Source: Pseudocolwellia sp. AS88
GTDB lineage: Bacteria > Pseudomonadota > Gammaproteobacteria > Enterobacterales > Alteromonadaceae
Reading direction: 5' to 3'
NCBI RefSeq assembly: GCF_030551755.1
Contig: NZ_JAUPEC010000009.1
Coordinates: 62,001 to 126,000, forward strand
Length of the DNA: 64,000 bases
Under the pieces are notes generated by a model. It did not search any database and was not told where the DNA came from. It worked only from the letters and a program-made list of their open reading frames with translations. Shown one piece after another: positions 57,725-64,000 of the stretch (its first letter is position 1; every line of letters starts with the position of its first letter). Made by a program: the position numbers and the translations under genes.

Positions 57725-57816
57725 TAGTTTCTTCAAGATTGAGGAAATCGCACGGAGCTGACGCTAGTCAGTGAGTACGGTTGACAATAATATTGATGAA
57801 AATAGCAAAGAAACTA
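57725..57816. repeat. Palindromic intergenic element after lapB
   Basis: A 92-bp element bounded by TAGTTTCTT (57725-57733) and its exact inverted copy AAGAAACTA (57808-57816). Inside is a hairpin with stem CTGAC/GTCAG, loop GCTA, flanked by GGAG and TGAG (57754-57775). The core design (GAG, 5-bp stem, TGA) and a following GACAAT match the urease-operon repeat, though the sequence differs. It begins 4 bases beyond the lapB stop. Confidence 0.6.
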
Positions 57817-57820
57817 TTCT

Positions 57821-58987
57821 TTATTCGCCTTCAAGCCCACGCACTGGTTTCAATTGTTCCCAGTCATGACAAGACGGACAAGACCAATAATGCGTGCTGC
57901 TATTGAAACCACAGGTTCTACAACTATATCTATGCTTAAGTTTCAAATATTCAGAAACCAACTCTTTGATCACATCTAAATGCTCAGTAGATTTTTCTAG
58001 TTCTGATTCCGTCATTTGCATTTCAACAAAATGATTGAAGCCACGAATTGTAGGTCTACGTTTCAAAGCAAGTAAAATAAACTCTTTTGCCTTGGTTAAA
58101 CTATGATGTTTTTCAAGATAGCTAAGGTATGCAATCAATGCGGTAGAACTACCAGTCTCTTCATAAACTTTTCGGATAAATTTATAAAACTCTTCTTCTT
58201 CACCAAGTTCACTGTAACAGTGATGCATTTTAGTGATAACATCAGGGAAAAATTCTTTATCTTGTTTATAAATATCACGATAACACTGACAAGCTTCAGC
58301 ATATTGTTGATGATTCTCGTATATTTGAGCCATCAACCAATTAGCACGACACGAATCAGGATCCAGTGTTAATGCTTGCTCTAACAGTTCGATAACTTCG
58401 ATAAACTCATCTTTTTTCAATGCAACTGTTGCTAGCTCACAATAAAAGTTAGCCAGATTGTGTTTAAGCTTTTTATCTTTAGTTTTAATAATTGCTTTTT
58501 TTAAATTAATACCTCTATCCCAATCTTTAGTCGATTGAAAAATTTGCATTAAAAAGCTTAATGATTTCAAACCATAAACTTTAGATTTTAACAATTGATC
58601 AAACATGTTTTCAGCACGGTCGTATAGACCGGCACTTAAAAAGTCTTTACCTAACTCAAAAACAGCTTGTTGCTGAGCGCTGTTAGGTAAATGTTTTTGT
58701 CTTACTAAATGTTCATGTACTTTCAACGCACGGTCGAGTTCGCCGCGTCGTCTAAATAAATTTGCCATAGCAAAATGTGCTTCAACAGAGTCATCCTCTA
58801 CTTTTAAAGCTTCAAGTAAATAGTCAATCGCTTTATCTTGTTGATTTGAAAAGAGGTAATTTAAGCCTGTAGAATATTTTATCGATAATTCTTCTTTTTC
58901 GGCGTGTACATTTTGTTTGAGGTTGTTGCCTCGCATGAACCAACCATAAGCTACAGCTACGGGTAATAATAGAAAAAGCCATTCCAT
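57821..58987 (-). CDS. lapB: LapB, regulator of lipopolysaccharide synthesis
   Basis: 388 residues. An N-terminal membrane helix (MEWLFLLLPVAVAYGWFM), nine TPR-like repeats (for example ATVALKKDEFIEVIELLEQA) and a C-terminal rubredoxin-like zinc site with two CxxC knuckles (CRTCGFNSSTHYWSCPSC). LapB (YciM) controls LpxC turnover with FtsH. It follows lapA by 12 bases, the conserved arrangement. Confidence 0.96.
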   Translation of the reverse strand: MEWLFLLLPVAVAYGWFMRGNNLKQNVHAEKEELSIKYSTGLNYLFSNQQDKAIDYLLEALKVEDDSVEAHFAMANLFRRRGELDRALKVHEHLVRQKHLPNSAQQQAVFELGKDFLSAGLYDRAENMFDQLLKSKVYGLKSLSFLMQIFQSTKDWDRGINLKKAIIKTKDKKLKHNLANFYCELATVALKKDEFIEVIELLEQALTLDPDSCRANWLMAQIYENHQQYAEACQCYRDIYKQDKEFFPDVITKMHHCYSELGEEEEFYKFIRKVYEETGSSTALIAYLSYLEKHHSLTKAKEFILLALKRRPTIRGFNHFVEMQMTESELEKSTEHLDVIKELVSEYLKLKHRYSCRTCGFNSSTHYWSCPSCHDWEQLKPVRGLEGE

Positions 58988-58999
58988 ATATAATGAATC

Positions 59000-59239
59000 C
59001 TACGAGCTATTTTTTGAATTTTTTTTAGGAGAAACTACATTGATTAATTTCCATAAGAAGCAAAATAATAAGCCAAGTATGAAACCAACAATAGTAAATA
59101 AACTAACAGCGGCAGCTACCGATATATCAATTCTTGCGATTAAGTAATTGAGTGTGAATGTTTGATCATTTTGACTGCCAAACACAAAGGCGATAGCTAA
59201 AAAAATGAGGAATAAAATAACAGTTAAATATAAACGCAC
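59000..59239 (-). CDS. lapA: LapA, small inner-membrane protein
   Basis: 79 residues with two transmembrane helices (VILFLIFLAIAFVFGSQND; ISVAAAVSLFTIVGFILGLL) and a basic tail. DUF1049 protein paired with LapB in lipopolysaccharide assembly. Position immediately before lapB supports the name. Confidence 0.93.
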   Translation of the reverse strand: MRLYLTVILFLIFLAIAFVFGSQNDQTFTLNYLIARIDISVAAAVSLFTIVGFILGLLFCFLWKLINVVSPKKNSKNSS

Positions 59240-59272
59240 AATAAACTCTTATATTTCTAGTCGATTTAATAT

Positions 59273-59300
59273 AAAAAAAAGGCACGCTAAGTAGCATGCC
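59273..59300 (-). terminator. Rho-independent terminator after ihfB
   Basis: On the minus strand GGCATGCT-ACTT-AGCGTGCC forms an 8-bp stem with one G-T pair, followed by eight T (complement of 59273-59280). It separates ihfB from lapA. Confidence 0.85.
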
Positions 59301-59341
59301 ATTTCATTTGAAAGCAAAGAGTTCAAAACTCTTACAACTTC

Positions 59342-59629
59342 TTAAGCAATTGAAAGATTAACTCTTTCACGTAACTCTTTACCAGGTTTGAAATGAGGTA
59401 CATATTTACCCTCAAGTTCAACAGATTCACCTGTTTTAGGATTACGACCAACACGCGGTGCACGATAATGTAATGAAAAACTACCAAAACCTCTTATTTC
59501 AATACGATCACCCTTTGATAGAGTTTGCGCCATCATTTCAAGAATTTCTTTAATCGATTGTTCTACATCTTTAGCTGATAAATGACTTAATTTATCAGTT
59601 AATTTCTCAATCAGTTCTGATTTGGTCAT
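59342..59629 (-). CDS. ihfB: Integration host factor beta subunit
   Basis: 95 residues. Starts [23 protein letters not shown], with the DNA-binding arm region [20 protein letters not shown] and [11 protein letters not shown]. Sequence-specific DNA-bending protein with IhfA. Downstream of rpsA as in E. coli. GGAGGT precedes the start. Confidence 0.97.
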   Translation of the reverse strand: MTKSELIEKLTDKLSHLSAKDVEQSIKEILEMMAQTLSKGDRIEIRGFGSFSLHYRAPRVGRNPKTGESVELEGKYVPHFKPGKELRERVNLSIA

Positions 59630-59674
59630 ATTAACCTCCAGTTATGATTTAGCTTATGCGCCATTGGATTAGAT

Positions 59675-59703
59675 AAAGGAAAGTATAGACTATACTTTCC
59701 TTT
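59675..59703. terminator. Hairpin after rpsA
   Basis: AAAGGAAAGTATA (59675-59687) and TATACTTTCCTTT (59691-59703) are a perfect 13-bp inverted repeat with a 3-base loop. Few T residues follow, so it may be a weak terminator allowing some read-through into ihfB. Confidence 0.6.
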
Positions 59704-59723
59704 AATGCTTATTTTAGTTGTTA

Positions 59724-61391
59724 TTAGCTTTTAGCGTTTTTAAACGCTTCTGCCATAGCACTTAAACCAGAAGTATCTTCAGCAGATTGGTTCAATGAAT
59801 CCATAGCTTCACGCTCGTCTGCTTGGTCTTTAGCTTTGATTGATAAGCTGATTGTGCGGTTCTTACGATCTACACCAACAAACTTAGTTTCAACACTATC
59901 ACCTACAGATAATTCAGTTGTCGCATCTTCGATACGTTCACGTGAAATATCAGCTACACGTAAGTAACCTTCAACGCCTTCAGCTAGTTCAATCTTAGCG
60001 CCTTTAGCATCTACTTCAACAACCTTACCATTAACAATAGCACCTTTTTTGGTGTCTGTCAGATACTGGTTAAACGGATCGTCTTCAGTTTGCTTAACGC
60101 CTAAAGAAATACGCTCACGCTCAGGGTCTACTTGTAATACAACAGCTGAGATTTCATCACCTTTCTTGTATTCACGAACAGCTTCTTCACCGCCAGCCCA
60201 TGAAATATCAGATAAGTGAACTAAACCGTCAATGCCGCCGTCAAGACCAATGAAGATACCAAAGTCAGTGATTGACTTGATCTTACCTGATACTTTATCA
60301 CCTTTGTTGAAGTTCTTAGCAAACTCTTCCCAAGGGTTCGGGATACATTGCTTAAGACCTAGAGAAATACGACGACGTTCTTCGTCAATTTCTAATACCA
60401 TTACTTCAACAGTATCACCTAAGTTAACAACTTTAGATGGGTGGATGTTTTTGTTAGTCCAATCCATTTCAGAAACGTGAACTAAACCTTCAACGCCTTC
60501 TTGGATTTCAACAAAACAACCGTAGTCAGTTAAGTTAGTTACGCGACCAGAAAGTTTAGCACCTTCAGGGTAACGCTTAGCAATAGCTACCCATGGATCT
60601 TCGCCTAACTGCTTCATACCTAATGAAACACGTGTACGTTCACGGTCAAATTTAAGTACTTTAACTTGGATTTCGTCACCAACATTTACGATTTCGCCTG
60701 GGTGCTTAACGCGTTTCCAAGCCATATCTGTAATGTGTAGTAAACCGTCAATGCCGCCTAAATCTACGAATGCACCGTAATCAGTAAGGTTCTTAACGAT
60801 ACCTTTAACTTCTAGGCCTTCAGCTAATGACTCTAATAATGCATCACGTTCAACACTGCTTTCAGATTCGATAACAGCACGACGAGAAACAACAACGTTA
60901 TTACGCTTTTGATCAAGCTTAATAACTTTAAATTCTAAATCTTTACCTTCAAGGTGAGCTGTATCGCGGATTGGACGAACATCTACTAATGAGCCAGGTA
61001 AGAAAGCACGAATGTTGCTAACTTCAACTGTGAAGCCACCTTTAACTTTACCGTTGATAACACCGATAACAGTTTCTTTTTCTTCGTATGCTTTTTCAAG
61101 CACTTGCCATGCTTCGTGACGTTTTGCTTTTTCACGAGAAAGTATTGTTTCACCAAAACCATCATCAGTCGCATCTAACGCTACGTCAATCTCGTCACCA
61201 ACACTAATTTCAATCTCACCAGCAGTGTTTTTGAATTGGTCGATTGAGATAACGCTTTCAGATTTTAAACCTGCGTCAACTAAAACGTTGTCTTTATTGA
61301 TAGCAACCACGGTTCCTTTGATAATAGAACCTGGACGTGTTTCGATTTCTTTTAAACTTTCTTCAAAAAGTTGTGCAAAATTTTCAGTCAT
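59724..61391 (-). CDS. rpsA: 30S ribosomal protein S1
   Basis: 555 residues containing six S1 RNA-binding repeats (for example [20 protein letters not shown] and [20 protein letters not shown]). Starts [21 protein letters not shown]. Needed for initiation on most mRNAs. Located between cmk and ihfB, the conserved gammaproteobacterial order. Confidence 0.98.
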   Translation of the reverse strand: MTENFAQLFEESLKEIETRPGSIIKGTVVAINKDNVLVDAGLKSESVISIDQFKNTAGEIEISVGDEIDVALDATDDGFGETILSREKAKRHEAWQVLEKAYEEKETVIGVINGKVKGGFTVEVSNIRAFLPGSLVDVRPIRDTAHLEGKDLEFKVIKLDQKRNNVVVSRRAVIESESSVERDALLESLAEGLEVKGIVKNLTDYGAFVDLGGIDGLLHITDMAWKRVKHPGEIVNVGDEIQVKVLKFDRERTRVSLGMKQLGEDPWVAIAKRYPEGAKLSGRVTNLTDYGCFVEIQEGVEGLVHVSEMDWTNKNIHPSKVVNLGDTVEVMVLEIDEERRRISLGLKQCIPNPWEEFAKNFNKGDKVSGKIKSITDFGIFIGLDGGIDGLVHLSDISWAGGEEAVREYKKGDEISAVVLQVDPERERISLGVKQTEDDPFNQYLTDTKKGAIVNGKVVEVDAKGAKIELAEGVEGYLRVADISRERIEDATTELSVGDSVETKFVGVDRKNRTISLSIKAKDQADEREAMDSLNQSAEDTSGLSAMAEAFKNAKS

Positions 61392-61490
61392 AATAATTAT
61401 ATGAACTCAGCTTGTAATCCAATCAACATACATGTTTCATGGGGTTGTTAATAATGCCCAGCGTATCCTTACATTAGGCTTAAAGTAGTA

Positions 61491-62180
61491 TTACGTTGTT
61501 TTTTTAGTTAAATTTACTGCAAAAGACAATATTTTATCGACCACGGCATCTACAGAAATATCTGTAGAATCAATAACTAATGCCCCTTTAGCTGCGATTA
61601 ATGGTGCAACATCTCTGTTCTGATCTCGCTCATCACGCTGACGTATGTCATCTAAAAGGCGCCCGATTTTAACATCTTGCCCTTTATCTTTCAACTGTTT
61701 AAATCTTCGCTCTGCTCTTTCTTCGGCACTTGCCGTCAAGAATATTTTAACTGCAGCGTCAGCAAAGACGATAGTCCCCATATCTCGTCCATCAGCAACT
61801 AAGCCAGGAGAAACTTTAAATGCACGTTGTCTTCTTAATAAAGCTTCTCTTACTCGAGGAAAAGCAGCAACCTTAGAAGCAAGCTTACCTATTTCTTCGG
61901 TACGAATAGTGTCAGTAACATTCTCCCCTTCAAGGATAACTTTACTTTCTCCATCACTACTTATTTCAAATTGCACATCTAAATGTGCTGCCATAGGGAT
62001 CAGCGGTTCTTCTTCAGTTACATCAACTTGATGATAATGAGTCGCTAAAGCCAAAACGCGGTAAATTGCACCACTATCAAGTAAGTGCCATCCAAGCTTT
62101 TCTGCAACTATACGAGCTACAGTGCCTTTACCAGCGCCACTAGGTCCGTCAATAGTGATTACTGGAACGTTTTGCTGCAT
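61491..62180 (-). CDS. cmk: Cytidylate kinase
   Basis: 229 residues from the ATG at 62180, preceded by AGGAG 8 bases upstream; the open frame continues 7 codons up to a TTG. P-loop [28 protein letters not shown] and [13 protein letters not shown] are the kinase signatures. Phosphorylates CMP and dCMP with ATP. Confidence 0.96.
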   Translation of the reverse strand: MQQNVPVITIDGPSGAGKGTVARIVAEKLGWHLLDSGAIYRVLALATHYHQVDVTEEEPLIPMAAHLDVQFEISSDGESKVILEGENVTDTIRTEEIGKLASKVAAFPRVREALLRRQRAFKVSPGLVADGRDMGTIVFADAAVKIFLTASAEERAERRFKQLKDKGQDVKIGRLLDDIRQRDERDQNRDVAPLIAAKGALVIDSTDISVDAVVDKILSFAVNLTKKTT

Positions 62181-62265
62181 ACATCTTTCTCCTAATGTCA
62201 AAAATCGGCGTGATTATACGGGATTTCACCCTCTAAATCGCATAAAATTTTATTTTTTAACGTTT

Positions 62266-63546
62266 CTAGCAAGAAACTTGTGCTAACTTATCAAAATAGT
62301 CAGGGAATGTTTTTGCTGTACATTTAGGATCATTAATCGTTACAGGTGTGTCACTCAATGCAATAAGAGAAAAGCACATAGCAACGCGATGATCATTATA
62401 AGTATCTATTTCAGCATGCTTTAATGAAGCTGGTGGAGTTATAGTAATAAAATCTTCACCTTCTATTACTTCTGCTCCTACTTTTCTAAGCTCTGTTGCC
62501 ATAGCAGTAAGACGGTCTGTTTCTTTAACACGCCAGTTATAAATGTTACGAATACTTGTGGTACCTTTGGCAAACAATGCTGTTGTTGCAATTGTCATTG
62601 CAGCATCAGGGATATGATTCATATCCATGTCTACAGCAGTAAGTGGTTTACCTATAACAGTAATTGATTCATCATTCCATTTAACCTCTGCGCCCATTTT
62701 TTCGAGAACATCAGCAAAATGCTTATCACCTTGAACGCTTAATCGACCTACACCATGTACCGTAATTTCTCCGCCTTTAATCGCACCAGCAGCTAAAAAG
62801 TACGATGCTGATGAAGCATCCCCTTCTACCATATATCTATCTAGGGCTTGGTAAGTTTGATTACCTTGAACTGTAAACGACTGATAATCATTATTTTGCA
62901 CTTTAATACCAAATCTAGACATAATATCAAGTGTAATATCAATATATGGTTTTGAAACTAAGTCACCCTTAATATCGATATTGGTATCACTTTTCAATAA
63001 AGGTGCAACCATTAATATTGCAGTTAAAAACTGGCTAGATATTGAACCATCAATGCTTACTGTATTACCTGTTAAAGCTTTGCCAGATATTTTTACTGGT
63101 GGATAGTCTTTATTTTCAAGGTATTCGATATCAGCATCTAATTGAGCTAATGCATCAACTAAATGGCCAATAGGTCTTTCTTTCATTCTTGGTTCGCCAG
63201 TTAATACAAATTCTCCTTCACTTGCAGCAAGTGCTGCACATAAAGGACGCATTGCTGTACCCGCGTTACCTAAATATAATTCTAGTGGCTTATCCGTTTT
63301 GAAAAAACCATTATTACCCACTACAGTACATTCTGTACCGCAATCACTTAGCGTATACTTAATGCCTAGTGTAGTTAAAGCATTGAGCATATGTTCAATG
63401 TCTTCACTAACAAGTAAGTTAGTAATTTTAGTTACACCATTTGCTAATGCGGCGATTAATAAAGCGCGATTAGATAAGCTTTTTGAACCTGGTAAAAATA
63501 TTTCACCATTAATTTTTTCAATAGGATTTAATGTTAACTGCTCCAT
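62266..63546 (-). CDS. aroA: 3-phosphoshikimate 1-carboxyvinyltransferase (EPSP synthase)
   Basis: 426 residues from the ATG at 63546, chosen because AGGAG lies 10 bases upstream and MEQLTLNPI is the usual N-terminus; an ATG three codons earlier is too close to that site. Signatures [31 protein letters not shown] and [13 protein letters not shown]. Sixth step of the shikimate pathway. It begins one base after the serC stop, a tight serC-aroA operon. Confidence 0.97.
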   Translation of the reverse strand: MEQLTLNPIEKINGEIFLPGSKSLSNRALLIAALANGVTKITNLLVSEDIEHMLNALTTLGIKYTLSDCGTECTVVGNNGFFKTDKPLELYLGNAGTAMRPLCAALAASEGEFVLTGEPRMKERPIGHLVDALAQLDADIEYLENKDYPPVKISGKALTGNTVSIDGSISSQFLTAILMVAPLLKSDTNIDIKGDLVSKPYIDITLDIMSRFGIKVQNNDYQSFTVQGNQTYQALDRYMVEGDASSASYFLAAGAIKGGEITVHGVGRLSVQGDKHFADVLEKMGAEVKWNDESITVIGKPLTAVDMDMNHIPDAAMTIATTALFAKGTTSIRNIYNWRVKETDRLTAMATELRKVGAEVIEGEDFITITPPASLKHAEIDTYNDHRVAMCFSLIALSDTPVTINDPKCTAKTFPDYFDKLAQVSC

Positions 63547-63547
63547 T

Positions 63548-64000
63548 CTATCCATTCTCCTGTGCAAACTTTTTCATGAACGTAACTAATGCTTCTACAC
63601 CTTCATAAGGCATAGCGTTATATATACTTGCACGCATACCACCTACCATACGATGGCCTTTTAAAGCAGTTAAGCCTTGCTCAGCTGATTCAGTTAAAAA
63701 CTTCTTGTCTAATTCTTCATTGACTAACCAAAAAGGAACATTCATGGTGCTACGGAATTCTTTTGCAATTTTATTTTGATAGAAATCGCTTTCATCAATG
63801 TAGTTATATAAAAGCTGGGCTTTTTTGGCATTCACTTTTTCAATAACGTCAACACCACCTAAGTCAGTTAACCAGTCGAAAACTAGACCTGCTAAGTACC
63901 ATGCATACGTAGGAGGCGTGTTATACATAGAATCGTTATCAGCTAACGTTTTATAATTCATGATGCAAGGTGTCGCTTTAGGAGCATTGCCTAGAAGATC
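63548..64000 (-). CDS. serC: Phosphoserine aminotransferase, C-terminal part (partial)
   Basis: The last 150 codons of a gene that starts outside the window. Visible text includes [41 protein letters not shown], and [20 protein letters not shown], typical of SerC. The enzyme transaminates 3-phosphohydroxypyruvate for serine and pyridoxal phosphate synthesis. The frame stays open to the window edge, so an internal ATG at 63961 is not the start. Confidence 0.95.
   Translation of the reverse strand, partial: DLLGNAPKATPCIMNYKTLADNDSMYNTPPTYAWYLAGLVFDWLTDLGGVDVIEKVNAKKAQLLYNYIDESDFYQNKIAKEFRSTMNVPFWLVNEELDKKFLTESAEQGLTALKGHRMVGGMRASIYNAMPYEGVEALVTFMKKFAQENG

Overview
The window reads as a chromosomal segment of a marine, AT-rich gammaproteobacterium of the order Alteromonadales. 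Colwelliaceae (Colwellia or Thalassotalea type) is my best guess. The basis is protein sequence style, the housekeeping order serC-aroA-cmk-rpsA-ihfB-lapA-lapB-pyrF, a TonB receptor, and Pel and urea-uptake gene sets. I could not run a database search, so the taxon is an inference. No tRNA, rRNA, CRISPR, prophage or transposase was seen.

Layout. 1-2077: end of a DAHP synthase, then a lipoprotein of the sulfatase family whose catalytic residues are replaced. 2174-14243 (minus): a complete seven-gene pelABCDEFG operon for a cationic exopolysaccharide, with the c-di-GMP-binding RxxD site kept in PelD. 14569-27651 (minus): a urea supercluster of outer-membrane porin, UrtABCDE urea ABC transporter, urease structural genes ureABC, accessory genes ureDEFG and a 62-residue membrane protein. 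The urease operon is interrupted between ureC and ureE by a tandem palindromic repeat element. 28036-35174: an acetyltransferase, a chemoreceptor, and an unusual NCS1-transporter/hybrid histidine kinase fusion overlapping its LuxR-type response regulator. 35373-38295: an S4 RNA-binding protein, an acetyltransferase gene broken by an in-frame stop, and proS. 38461-42699: glycerol catabolism (glpK, glpR, glpD). 43188-45752: a membrane EAL phosphodiesterase, which may act on the same c-di-GMP pool that PelD reads.

46102-56818 is the most interesting region. A GntR/UTRA regulator sits among a TonB receptor, an SGLT-like symporter, a GH31 glycosidase, an aldo-keto reductase, a TauD-type Fe/2-oxoglutarate dioxygenase and a YeiH-type putative sulfate exporter. 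An identical perfect 12-bp palindrome (TCTTATATAAGA) lies upstream of each of its three outward transcription units, so the locus looks like one regulon. The enzyme set fits import of a glycoside of a sulfonated sugar, hydrolysis, oxygenolytic removal of the sulfonate, reduction of the resulting 6-oxo-sugar and export of sulfite. This resembles known oxygenolytic sulfoquinovose routes, but the GH31 lacks the usual sulfoquinovosidase residues, so substrate and chemistry are open.

56934-64000 (minus) is conserved housekeeping: pyrF, lapB, lapA, ihfB, rpsA, cmk, aroA and a partial serC. A second palindromic element with the same core hairpin design as the urease repeat lies just after lapB.
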